Positions 8,101-16,845 are shown, counted from the first letter of the stretch. The stretch: 51,209 nucleotides of DNA from DUUI01 sp964345765 (GCA_964345765.1 CAYFSJ010000005.1:1-51209), one strand, 5' to 3'. Program-made: numbers and translations. Notes: generated from the letters alone by a model not told the origin.

Positions 8101-9108
8101 ATGAAATTTTTTAGAAGCTTATTAATATTTCTAGGACTAGTGTTACTTCTTGTCTTAGGCTTATACAGTCAAAATTATTTTTCATTTCCGGGAGAACACG
8201 CAACTGAAATCCAAGAACCTTTTGGAGATACGGTTGTAACACTTGAAGATTATAGAGTCTATGATCTTATTGATGTGCCATTCCGGTTTGTTTTAGCTGA
8301 CGTGAAAATTTCTAATGTTCGACCTATTAATTTTGAATTATCAAGATTTCAGACAGATGAAGGTTTACAATTGAATGAAGTTGATGAATATCGAGCGGAA
8401 ATCTCTCGAAAGGGATATGACTTAGGGATTCAAAATGTTACGACACAGCTTCAGTCTAATGAGAATGAGTTGAATGCGAAGATTCTAATTCCAGTTTTAA
8501 ATTCATCCAGACAACTTATACGCGTTAATATTTCTGGTATTAAGACGGATACGATTTCTTTTGATTTGAGTGAGCCTATGGGTTCAGCAGAAGACTTGGG
8601 TGTTACGATGACAATTACACCTGGTGGTATTAATCAAAATCCTGAGCCAGATCAAGAACCAGATGATCAAGAAGTTGGTGTGGTTGAAGAGGAAATATCA
8701 AACACAACCCAGATAATGTCGGCTGCTATGATTAATAAAGACTTAATCCTTTACAAAGGGCTTGAAGATGTGCATAGAATTGACTTTGGTGATAGGGTGC
8801 GTATATTATTAGTAGGGGTAAATTTTGATTATGAATATGATGTAACCATTGCGGCAGCACGTGTTTACTTTCCTGAGCAAAACTATTTATATTTTGCCTT
8901 AGGACAAGAGTATGTTGTTGAGAATGGTAATAACATCTTAAATAAGCCGGTCAGACAAGAGAATGGTTCGCTTATCTTTCAGATTGATGATCAAATTTAC
9001 AACATCCTAAATCAACCCTACAACATTGAAGTCCGTTATGCGGATTCACGTAATTGGGTAACCATCCATAAGAATGTGGGCATAGGAAATCAACCGAATG
9101 TACAATAG
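8101..9108 (+). CDS. Membrane-anchored surface protein, paralog 1 of a tandem pair
   Basis: 335 residues, no family I recognise. One hydrophobic segment at about residues 6-24 anchors the protein or acts as an uncleaved signal. Domain A (about 40-175) begins TLEDYRVYDLIDVPFRFVLA. An acidic, Pro-rich linker (about 180-205, NPEPDQEPDDQEV) leads to domain B (about 210-330), predicted beta-rich, ending YNILNQPYNIEVRYAD. The next gene has the same plan and matching blocks, so the two arose by duplication. The genes overlap by 11 bases and start a four-gene operon that includes the dockerin autolysin. A structural or accessory role at the cell surface is inference. Confidence 0.75.
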   Translation: MKFFRSLLIFLGLVLLLVLGLYSQNYFSFPGEHATEIQEPFGDTVVTLEDYRVYDLIDVPFRFVLADVKISNVRPINFELSRFQTDEGLQLNEVDEYRAEISRKGYDLGIQNVTTQLQSNENELNAKILIPVLNSSRQLIRVNISGIKTDTISFDLSEPMGSAEDLGVTMTITPGGINQNPEPDQEPDDQEVGVVEEEISNTTQIMSAAMINKDLILYKGLEDVHRIDFGDRVRILLVGVNFDYEYDVTIAAARVYFPEQNYLYFALGQEYVVENGNNILNKPVRQENGSLIFQIDDQIYNILNQPYNIEVRYADSRNWVTIHKNVGIGNQPNVQ

Positions 9109-10039
9109 ACAATCGAAATATAACATTGGAATAACGCTTATTATCATCGCCTTAGTTGGCGCTCTTTTGTTTGGTTTATGGGGATTATTCTTTAAGGATA
9201 GAGATAGTCAAAGTGAGCCAGATGATAATGATGTGGTTGAACCAATTGAGGAACTACCAGTTTTAGATATTAAAGATTACAAAGTTTATAAATATGATAA
9301 TGTAGATTATCGATTTATACTTGCTGAAGTTGAATCAAATGATGAGATCAACTTGCGTGATATACAAACCTCAGAGAATTTTTCCTTAGATCAAAGCGCT
9401 AATTTAGTGTCTTCATTAATTACTAAGGGATATCAATTTAATGATGTCTTAAATGAATTAACAGAAGATTCAAAAGGAATATTGTTTATTCCTGTTTATG
9501 ATGAGAGCTTAGATGAGATTCAATTAATGAGTGAATCTGTGGATATTAATAATCCTACTTTTAATTTATCAAATCCAATCGAGGATAAATCTCAATTAGG
9601 TTTTGTTGAAAAAGAAGAACCAGAGGATAACCAAGAAGAGAAAGAAGAGGAATCGGTTGTTATTGATCAACCTGATCCTATTATTGATGATACACCTGCG
9701 GTGCCTAGTGCACTTCAAGAGGTTGATCCTGCTACGGTTTACATCCACATAGATGGAGAAGTTGTTGAGGTGGGTTATCCTTCTAACATTCGTGTTTTTA
9801 CGGTGGAAGTATCTCGACCTGAAGGTTCGAGTCCTATTGTGGGCGCGGCCATAACTTTCTTACATGATGATTTAACTTTTGAGGCCAGTGATCAAAGTTT
9901 ATTGATGGTCTCGACGAATCAAGCGAATATACTCCATAGAACCGATATTACTTCAGGATTATTATTCTTTGAAGTGAATACGGCTCAATATAACATTACC
10001 GATTTACAATATGATTTAGAAATAGTAGGAGGAAACTAA
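9098..10039 (+). CDS. Membrane-anchored surface protein, paralog 2 of a tandem pair
   Basis: 313 residues with a hydrophobic segment at about 10-31, then an acidic stretch. Domain A carries VLDIKDYKVYKYDNVDYRF and ILAEVESND, which align with the same region of the upstream gene. Shared downstream marks are a KGY motif, ILFIPV (ILIPV in the neighbour) and F-x-L-S-x-P. A strongly acidic linker at about 175-210 is followed by domain B, with AAITFLHDDLTF matching AARVYFPEQNYLYF. The two proteins are well diverged, so the duplication is old. No enzymatic motif is seen. AGGA lies 11 bases before the ATG. The TTG start of the autolysin follows 1 base after its stop. Confidence 0.75.
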   Translation: MYNRQSKYNIGITLIIIALVGALLFGLWGLFFKDRDSQSEPDDNDVVEPIEELPVLDIKDYKVYKYDNVDYRFILAEVESNDEINLRDIQTSENFSLDQSANLVSSLITKGYQFNDVLNELTEDSKGILFIPVYDESLDEIQLMSESVDINNPTFNLSNPIEDKSQLGFVEKEEPEDNQEEKEEESVVIDQPDPIIDDTPAVPSALQEVDPATVYIHIDGEVVEVGYPSNIRVFTVEVSRPEGSSPIVGAAITFLHDDLTFEASDQSLLMVSTNQANILHRTDITSGLLFFEVNTAQYNITDLQYDLEIVGGN

Positions 10040-10040
10040 G

Positions 10041-12919
10041 TTGAAGAAAATAACTGTATTCCTATTAACTTTTATTGTTTGTTTGGCACAATTTAATACA
10101 TTGAAAGTTAACGCTATGAATGATATTGAGTTTTTTTGTGAAGATAGCTCAATGACTTACAGTGTGGATGAGATTATTACGAATAATAATCTAAAAAACA
10201 TGAAGTGTTTTAATAATTATCAAGAAGCGATGAATTATTTCAAATCAGTGAGTGCACCTGAAAAAAACATTGTGTTACGGTTCAAAAATCATCAAGCTCC
10301 TAATAAGGTCATTGCGATGAGTTCTGGATATGCGATTGCGACTTCAGTTTCTACTTCGACGATATATAAAAATGCTGATTTAAAGATAAATCAATTTGAT
10401 GGTAATTATGAAGTTATAATACAACAAGGGTCTAAGATGCAATATCTTGATACGGTAACGAATTCTAATAATCAATTGATGTATAAAGTTGCTATTTCTG
10501 GTTACGAAGGCTTTGTTCGCGCTTCAGAAGTGGATTTACTACCATCTATTTATATTGAAGAAGAGCTTCCATTTACTCTACGTCGTTCTGGCACAACGCA
10601 ATATTACACTAAGACCGACGCAAATTATTACCGAGTCATCAATGGAGAACTATATTTTTATATGGGACTTATTGGGGGAGGAACTTCAGTTTTAGGTCCT
10701 TATGCGAAAGCACCATCTTGGATGGGAAATGGTTATTATTATTCAACGAATGGTGTAAATTTTTATCATGATTTTAGATTAACTCAACCCGTTAATAATG
10801 GAGCGTCTTTTTATAACTATTTCCAGTATTTACCTCTAAGAAGTCGTTCAAATCTCTCTGGGGCACAATTAGATCAATATCTTAAATCTGTTGGTAGAAC
10901 TGACTCAGTTTATTATGGTAAGTCTAATGATTTTATTACGCATCAGAATAAATACGGAATGAACGGATTATTAGTATTCTCGATGGCAAATCTTGAATCT
11001 GCGTATGGGACTTCTTATTACGCAAAAGATAGAAACAATTTATTTGGCTGGAATGCTATAGACTCTAATCCTGATAACGCAACTTATTTTCACACTGTGA
11101 CTCAAGCGATTCAAGAGCATATGGGTATAAATCTTTTTGGTTATACGAATGTCAATGATTGGCGATTTACATCACCAGCCCTTGGAAATAAGGTCGCTGG
11201 TTTTAATACTAAATATGCATCTGATCCATTTTGGGGTCTAAAAATTGCGAATATTGCATATCAAGTGGATAAGATGTTTGGTTTCCAAGATCTTAACTAT
11301 TATGGAATTGGTTTAATTAATAATCATACAAGTGCTAATGTTCTTAACCAAGCATCACCATCAGCAACGGTTCTATACCACACTAATGGAAATGCTCGTA
11401 AATTAATTAATCAAACGGTTGCGATCACTAGACAAGTAGGTAATTATGTTGAGACTCCTACATGGTTCCCATATATTAATGGAACTTTATTAACTGAGCA
11501 CAATAATGGTAATTACACAAACCATACTGATAAGAGCTTAGGTTATATTGATAAGAGTGATGTTACTGTCTTAAGTAATGGGCGTTGGCAATATAAGGAT
11601 ATTGGTGAGTTACCAAGTCCTATTGTTAAACCTGATCCACCAGCTGAGCCTGAATTAGGTGAAAGTGGAACCTTTAAGGTCACTGCTACTGCTGGCTTAA
11701 ATCTTCGATCTTATCCAAGTACCAATAGCCCTAGTTTAGCCGTCGTTCCTTATAATACAGTTTTAGAAGGAACATATATTGTTGATAAAACTTGGATTAA
11801 AGTTACTTATAACAATACAGTTGGTTATATTTCAGCTTCATACGCAGAATTGATTGATTCTGATACAGGTGATGAGCCAGTCATTGAAGATCCAATAACA
11901 GGAGAAAACCTCAAATTTAGAGTGGACGCTGAACCTTCCTTAATTCTTCGTTCTAAACCTGGTACGGATGGCCAACATTTAGCTTCGATTCCATTTAATA
12001 CAATTATTGAAGGTCACTATGTTGAGAATAATAATTGGGTAAAAACAAGCTATAACAATAAAGAAGGGTATGTTTTTGCTAGTTACTTAGTGGTTATTGA
12101 ACCTGAAAAACCAATTGAGAATCCAACTAAAGATTACAGAATTACTGCGACTGCTCAATTAAATGTTCGTAGTCAACCAAATACATCGAGTTCAATACTT
12201 GGTCAATTAGAGCCAAATTCAGTCGTTAAAGGTTCTTTGGTAGAAAACAATAAGTGGTTAAAAATCACTTATCAGAATAAAACGGGTTATATATCTGCTG
12301 ATTATATTGAAGAAGTAGGTACTGTAAAACCAAAAGTAGATGTTGCTAGAACATTAGGTTATACACTTGTTTCAAATACTTTAACGGGTATGAACTTAAC
12401 AACACCTGTTAGCACAATCGTTAGCAAGCTTAAAGCGGTTGATTCTTCGATTAATGTTACAGTCACTAATAGCTCTGGTTCTACTAAGGCTTCTAATGCT
12501 AACCTTACAACAGGAGATCGTGTTACGGTTACTCAATCAGGTCAGGCTAATCAAACCTTTACGATAGCTGTTAAGGGTGATATTAATGGNNNNNNNNNNN
12601 NNNNNNNNNNNNNNNNNNNNNNNNNNNNNNNNNNNNNNNNNNNNNNNNNNNNNNNNNNNNNNNNNNNNNNNNNNNNNNNNNNNNNNNNNAATCAGGTCAG
12701 GCTAATCAAACCTTTACGATAGCTGTTAAGGGTGATATTAATGGGGATGGTAGAATAACAAATTTTGATTTTGTCTCAATTCAAAGACATTTATTAAATA
12801 TCCAATCTTTAAAAGATTATATGCAAGTTGCAGCTGATATTAATAACGATGGAAAAGTTTCAAATTATGATTTTGTTTCTGTCCAAAGAGATTTATTAAA
12901 TATTGCGAAAATTCATTAA
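10041..12919 (+). CDS. Secreted GH73-type glucosaminidase with three SH3 domains and a C-terminal dockerin (interrupted by an assembly gap)
   Basis: Likely cleaves the glycan strands of peptidoglycan. It starts with TTG, with AGGAGG 8 bases upstream, and has a signal peptide (residues 1-25). Residues 90-175 look SH3-like. The glucosaminidase domain (about 275-430) has the probable catalytic Glu319 in FSMANLESAYG and the NLFGWNA motif. Three bacterial SH3 domains start near 541, 621 and 695, each with an LN(I)-type LxLRS/LNVRS core. A Thr/Ser-rich module (about 770-850) precedes a type I dockerin with two calcium loops, DINGDGRITNFD and DINNDGKVSNYD, each followed by a V/I-Q-R-x-LLN helix. The 100-N gap and a 55-base duplication break the frame; joining them restores a 907-residue protein ending at 12919. 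Confidence 0.88.
12535..12589 (+). repeat. 55-base direct repeat, left copy at the gap edge
   Basis: Identical to 12690-12744. It lies at the very end of the sequence before the N-run. An exact repeat of this length at both gap edges is typical of contigs that overlap by one assembler k-mer rather than of biology. Confidence 0.95.
12590..12689. other. Assembly gap of exactly 100 N
   Basis: A run of exactly 100 N, the usual placeholder for a gap of unknown size. It falls inside the autolysin gene, just before the dockerin. Confidence 1.
12690..12744 (+). repeat. 55-base direct repeat, right copy at the gap edge
   Basis: Exact copy of 12535-12589, beginning at the first base after the N-run. 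Removing one copy plus the N-run (155 bases) restores the autolysin frame into the dockerin. Confidence 0.95.
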
Positions 12920-12931
12920 CTAGGAGAAAAC

Positions 12932-14623
12932 ATGAAAAAAAACTATACATTATTAATTACTTTAATTACTCTATCGTTAGCGTTAGTAACTTATACGGTT
13001 GATATATCAGCTCTCAACGGATCGATTTCTATTACTGGTCCAACGAGTTTATCTCCTGGTGAAACGGGAACATATAGAATTTCCTATACTTCTCCAGTTA
13101 AAACAACATTCTTTTTTACAGTAGGAGCTACAAGTAATGGCTCAGGATCCGTTACGGTTTCAAATCCTGGTAGTGATAATTCGGGTGCGTTATCTGGTGC
13201 GATTGAAGAATTAAAAATAACTGCAGGATCTGCTGGTGTACCTATGACCATTGGAATCATATCTCAGGAAAATTATACCGTTGAGACTTTTGAAACAGTA
13301 AATTTATCCGGTGGTTTAACTGTTAATATTGTAAATCCAACACCAGACCCACCTACTAATCCAAATCCACCTGTGACACCAGATCCGCCGGCTAATCCAG
13401 ACCCAGAACCAGAAGATCCGAAGTCATCAAACTATTACTTAAGTTCATTAACAGTCAGTCCTGGAACATTGTCACCAGCATTCTCAAGCAGAACGGATGT
13501 CTATACAGTAACATTGCCAGATGATGCAACAACCTTTAGTGTTAATGGAACCGTTGAAGACTCATCCGCAACCATCACACAAGGGGTAGGAACATTCAAT
13601 GTTCAACCAACCAGTTTCTTACATAAGGTAATTGTCCAAGCAGAAAATGGAGCTCTATGGGCATACGACATTAACTTTGTTGTTAATGATGATCGCTCAG
13701 ACAATAGTAAATTACAATCATTAAATGTATCTAGTGGAACATTAAGTCCAAACTTTAACCCAGATACTTATGAATATGAGGTAGAACTAAACCCTAATGT
13801 CAGTTCAGTTAATGTCACTGCCACTAAACAAGATGATGCAGCAACGATCATTGGAACTGGAACAGTTGATATTGTTGAGGGTGAAACCAATCGAGCAGAA
13901 GTCGTCGTTACCGCAGAGAACGGAACAACTAGTACTTACACAATTTACTTCACGGTCTTAGAAATACCTCCTCAAACCATTGACTACAATGGACAAGAAT
14001 TAACCTTTGAGACAGAGTTACCAGAAGAATTAGAAAAACTTGGATTTACTCTAAAAAGTGATTTAGAAGGCTTTGAAGAGGGGACCCCGTATTATCAAAA
14101 TGAAGATGGTTCATTAACCGCCATTTATCTCAATGATGGCGATGATTCAAATTGGTACTTATTAAATGACCAACAAGAAATTATAGGTATCTTACTTGTT
14201 TTAGAAGTTGATAATAAAACATATGGTTATATTGAGATAGACGAAGAATTAAGAGAACAACCTCAAATGAGCTATCAGACATTAACCTTAGCCGACCAGG
14301 AGATTTCTGGTTGGGTCTATGATGATCCTGAGTTATCAGACTTCCAAATGTTTTACTTACTAAACCAAGAAGGTCAACAAGACTTTTATCACTTCCATAG
14401 TGAACAAGATGGATTAATGCGAGTTGGACCATTTAGATTCTCTAATCAAGTCCAACAAGAAGCGGATCAAGAAGAAGCACCAGAAGAAGTAGAAACTTCT
14501 GGTATGAGCGATAAAGAATTCGAATCACTCTTGTTCTTAATCATTAGTCTGTTATCGATTGTGGCATTAGTCGGAGTGGTCCTATTAATTAGAAATAGAC
14601 AATCAAAAAGAGAAAAATTATAG
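12932..14623 (+). CDS. Membrane-anchored surface protein with two cadherin-like beta-sandwich domains
   Basis: 563 residues. Signal peptide at about 1-27. An Ig-like N-terminal domain (28-135, SISITGPTSLSPGETGTYRI) resembles the cohesin-like domains often placed before cadherin-like repeats in Bacillota surface proteins; this is a judgement by eye. A Pro-rich spacer (136-163) leads to two cadherin-like domains (about 164-254 and 256-344), each with an S-x-L-x-V-S-x-GTLSP-x-F start and an AENG-x-x-x-Y end. An acidic, unrecognised domain (345-510) and a C-terminal transmembrane helix (about 533-552) with a basic tail follow. It is co-transcribed with the dockerin autolysin (12 bases apart, AGGAG before the ATG), so it may hold that enzyme at the surface. 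Its stop abuts that of the opposite gene with no spacer. Confidence 0.85.
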   Translation: MKKNYTLLITLITLSLALVTYTVDISALNGSISITGPTSLSPGETGTYRISYTSPVKTTFFFTVGATSNGSGSVTVSNPGSDNSGALSGAIEELKITAGSAGVPMTIGIISQENYTVETFETVNLSGGLTVNIVNPTPDPPTNPNPPVTPDPPANPDPEPEDPKSSNYYLSSLTVSPGTLSPAFSSRTDVYTVTLPDDATTFSVNGTVEDSSATITQGVGTFNVQPTSFLHKVIVQAENGALWAYDINFVVNDDRSDNSKLQSLNVSSGTLSPNFNPDTYEYEVELNPNVSSVNVTATKQDDAATIIGTGTVDIVEGETNRAEVVVTAENGTTSTYTIYFTVLEIPPQTIDYNGQELTFETELPEELEKLGFTLKSDLEGFEEGTPYYQNEDGSLTAIYLNDGDDSNWYLLNDQQEIIGILLVLEVDNKTYGYIEIDEELREQPQMSYQTLTLADQEISGWVYDDPELSDFQMFYLLNQEGQQDFYHFHSEQDGLMRVGPFRFSNQVQQEADQEEAPEEVETSGMSDKEFESLLFLIISLLSIVALVGVVLLIRNRQSKREKL

Positions 14624-14866
14624 TTAATCAACCGGTGAAATATACCACCGATTATTATCAAAATAAAGATGTCGATATTGTTGTTGAATTAGACAGGTAT
14701 ATCGTAATCCTTGGAGCCCATACTTTAATGAGGCTCCATTTTTTATTTGAGTAATCTTGTCGATTTTATACTTCATTTGATTATCCCAAATAATATACAG
14801 AGGAATGACCCGTCCATCACGTGTGTATTTAACAACAACATCAATGTTGTAATTATGGCGACTCAT
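14624..14866 (-). CDS. Small conserved partner of Y-family polymerase
   Basis: 80 residues, no named domain. The pattern T-RDGRVIPLYIIW-D, IDKI, ASLKYGLQGLRYTC and a final RWYISPVD resembles the small protein often encoded beside Y-family polymerases in Bacillota and Clostridia; that resemblance is from memory. Its ATG overlaps the polymerase stop by 4 bases (ATGA on the minus strand), so the two are translationally coupled and share the regulated promoter at 16144-16172. YolD/YqjX proteins hold a similar position in Bacillus, but I see no sequence likeness. It may act as an accessory factor; this is inference from position only. Confidence 0.7.
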   Translation of the reverse strand: MSRHNYNIDVVVKYTRDGRVIPLYIIWDNQMKYKIDKITQIKNGASLKYGLQGLRYTCLIQQQYRHLYFDNNRWYISPVD

Positions 14867-16125
14867 ACTTCTTTAATTCCTTTCTTTAAATATGAAATAG
14901 GGTGAATCACATGTTGGGTCTTAGGATAGAAATCAGAAAGACCCCGATCTAAGAGCATGATCGCTCGTGAAACACTCTGTGGCCCAAAACGTCTACGAAT
15001 ATCAGACATTGCCTGATCTAAATCATAATCATATGGATTGTTCTCCTGACAAAACAAATCGAACTGAAGTGATTTGGGATGAGGGTGAAGATCAAAGAGT
15101 TTAATCCCCAAACTTCGAGAAGGGCGACTAGGATCAATTAGTTCTTTAATCATGTTTAGCGCATGAAAACCAACATCCCTTGAGTTAAGTAGAGGCTGAT
15201 TCATTTTACGTTGTTTAGACTGAGTAAATAGCTCAAAATCACGAACACTCACCGATAGTCCATAAGCACATAACCCTTTTCTAGCCTGTCTTTCACAAAC
15301 GCTCTCAGCTAAGCGATAGACAATGATTTTATAATCATCCCAACTCACCAAGTCTCTAGGAGCCGTCACACTATTTCCAATCGATTTAACTTGATTCTCA
15401 TTTTGATTCATCAACATGACATGATCTTGATCGATGCCATGAACGATTTGATACAACAGGTTTCCCCATTTCTTAAAACGTAGTTCAAGAAATTCTAACG
15501 AAACATTCGCTAAATCACCAATTGTAAAGACATTATACTTATTCAGTTTCTTAGTTGTTTGTCGACCAACATATAATAATTCTGAGACTTTAAGAGGGTA
15601 GATTGTTTTATCTAAATTATCTCGCCAAATCTCAAAAATCTCTTGAGTATCCGCTAAATCAGAACCAAGTTTGGCATAGACTTTATTATCACTAATCCCA
15701 ATCGAAATAGTCAGACCAACCTCTGTTAAGACGCGATGCATAATCTCTTGAGCTAAATGACGAGGGCTCTCAAAGTGATGAACACTCCCAGTTACATCAA
15801 GCCAAGACTCATCAATTCCAAAAGCTTCAATCTGATCGGTATAGTCTTGATAGATAGCACTCACTTTCTTAGAAAATTCTAGATACAATTCAAAGTTTGG
15901 AGGCGCAAAAACAATATCAGGACATTTTTGACGAGCAGACCATAACGGTTCCCCCGTAGCAACCCCCGCTTTTTTAGCTAAACGATTCTTAGCCAAAATA
16001 ATACCATGTCGCTTATCCACATCGCCCCCAACAGCAAAGGGAACATCCCGAAGTTCAGGCCTAAAAAGCATCTCAACCGATGCATAAAAAGCATTTAAAT
16101 CACAATGTAAAACGACTCGATTCAT
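14863..16125 (-). CDS. Y-family translesion DNA polymerase (UvrX/YqjW/DinB-like)
   Basis: Copies past damaged bases at the cost of accuracy. It has 420 residues from this start. The palm carries Asp9 in CDLNAFYASVE and Asp105-Glu106 in FGIDESWLDVT, which bind the metals; Tyr14 is the likely steric gate. A helix-hairpin-helix thumb (KLNKYNVFTIGDLANV) and a little-finger domain follow. No clear beta-clamp peptide is obvious; QFDLF (about residue 363) is the best candidate. ATG 16125 is preferred over GTG 16134 because GAGGTGA stands 5 bases upstream. The promoter is overlapped by a palindromic operator next to the divergent LexA-like gene, suggesting damage induction. Confidence 0.92.
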   Translation of the reverse strand: MNRVVLHCDLNAFYASVEMLFRPELRDVPFAVGGDVDKRHGIILAKNRLAKKAGVATGEPLWSARQKCPDIVFAPPNFELYLEFSKKVSAIYQDYTDQIEAFGIDESWLDVTGSVHHFESPRHLAQEIMHRVLTEVGLTISIGISDNKVYAKLGSDLADTQEIFEIWRDNLDKTIYPLKVSELLYVGRQTTKKLNKYNVFTIGDLANVSLEFLELRFKKWGNLLYQIVHGIDQDHVMLMNQNENQVKSIGNSVTAPRDLVSWDDYKIIVYRLAESVCERQARKGLCAYGLSVSVRDFELFTQSKQRKMNQPLLNSRDVGFHALNMIKELIDPSRPSRSLGIKLFDLHPHPKSLQFDLFCQENNPYDYDLDQAMSDIRRRFGPQSVSRAIMLLDRGLSDFYPKTQHVIHPISYLKKGIKEV

Positions 16126-16143
16126 TTTGTTCACCTCACCTGT

Positions 16144-16172
16144 ATCATACTTGAATATTTTTCAAGTAGCAA
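16144..16172 (-). promoter_or_regulatory. Promoter of the Y-family polymerase
   Basis: Minus strand: -35 TTGCTA (16172-16167), a spacer of exactly 17 bases, -10 TATGAT (16149-16144). The spacer is itself the palindrome at 16149-16167, so a bound repressor would block RNA polymerase. Confidence 0.75.
16149..16167. promoter_or_regulatory. Operator palindrome 1 of the LexA-like repressor
   Basis: Perfect inverted repeat ACTTGAA-N5-TTCAAGT. It fills the -35/-10 spacer of the polymerase promoter. It differs from the Bacillus LexA box (GAAC-N4-GTTC). Confidence 0.85.
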
Positions 16173-16177
16173 GCCTT

Positions 16178-16196
16178 ACTTGAATTATTTTCAAGT
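16178..16196. promoter_or_regulatory. Operator palindrome 2 of the LexA-like repressor
   Basis: Same half-sites as palindrome 1, ACTTGAA-N5-TTCAAGT, with centres 29 bases apart. It covers the -35 and part of the spacer of the repressor gene's own promoter, implying autoregulation. Confidence 0.85.
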
Positions 16197-16208
16197 TCAT
16201 TGTATACT
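16180..16208 (+). promoter_or_regulatory. Promoter of the LexA-like repressor
   Basis: -35 TTGAAT (16180-16185), 17-base spacer, -10 TATACT (16203-16208), 22 bases before the ATG. The -35 lies inside operator 2. Confidence 0.78.
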
Positions 16209-16230
16209 CATGATTAGATAGGAAAAGTGT

Positions 16231-16833
16231 ATGAAAAATCTAGCAAGACGATTAAAACTATATCGAAAAAGAGCGCATCTAAGTCAGAATGAAGTTGCCC
16301 AACAATTGGGCTATAAGTCATTTACAACGATTCAAAAATGGGAAGATGGAACCTCTCAACCAGCCATTGAAATTTTAGATAAATTATCTGAGATGTACCA
16401 AGTTCCATTTGAAGTATTAGTCAATGGGGCACCGCCCCTGATTCATATTCCAATACTAGGAGTCGTTAGAGGCGGAGCACCTATTTATGCTATTCAAGAA
16501 AATTTAGGATCACATCAAGAAGGATTATCATTGATTGACCAATCGGAATACTTTTATCTTAAAGTAGTGGGAGACTCAATGGTCGATGCACGAATTTGTG
16601 ACGGCGATGAAATCTTAGTTAAAAGTCAAAACACCATCGATAATGGTCAAATTGGTGTTGTTTTAGTCGGTGAAGAAGCGACAGTCAAAAGAGTCTACAC
16701 CACTAAGAAGGGGATACGCTTAAAACCAGAAAATGATCAATATCAAGAAACTTTTTATAATCAAACAGAGATACAAGAATTACCAGTCATGATACTTGGG
16801 AAAGTGGTCGCCAATCGAATTGAAATCAAATAA
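16231..16833 (+). CDS. XRE-type helix-turn-helix repressor with LexA-like S24 autoprotease domain
   Basis: 200 residues. The N-terminal HTH (residues 4-58, LSQNEVAQQLGYKSFTTIQK) binds DNA. The S24 domain has Ser116 in VVGDSMVD and Lys153 in ATVKRVY, the Ser-Lys dyad of LexA and HdiR. The loop where LexA is cut at Ala-Gly reads VVRGGAPI, so the bond would be Gly81-Gly82. In known relatives RecA filaments trigger self-cleavage and derepression. It diverges from the Y-family polymerase, with operators over both promoters, so it most likely represses both genes. It is not classical LexA, whose HTH is of a different type. The amidohydrolase begins 12 bases downstream. Confidence 0.92.
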   Translation: MKNLARRLKLYRKRAHLSQNEVAQQLGYKSFTTIQKWEDGTSQPAIEILDKLSEMYQVPFEVLVNGAPPLIHIPILGVVRGGAPIYAIQENLGSHQEGLSLIDQSEYFYLKVVGDSMVDARICDGDEILVKSQNTIDNGQIGVVLVGEEATVKRVYTTKKGIRLKPENDQYQETFYNQTEIQELPVMILGKVVANRIEIK

Positions 16834-16845
16834 ACGGGGGATTCT

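Noticed and set aside
12535..12744. A true duplicated module within the autolysin
   Set aside because: The repeat ends exactly at both edges of a 100-N placeholder and is exact over 55 bases; an assembly overlap is simpler. A hidden repeat array cannot be fully excluded.
14632..14650. Hairpin CGGTG/CACCG at the convergent gene ends as a terminator
   Set aside because: Only 5 pairs, no T-run on either strand, and it lies in the coding end of the minus-strand gene.
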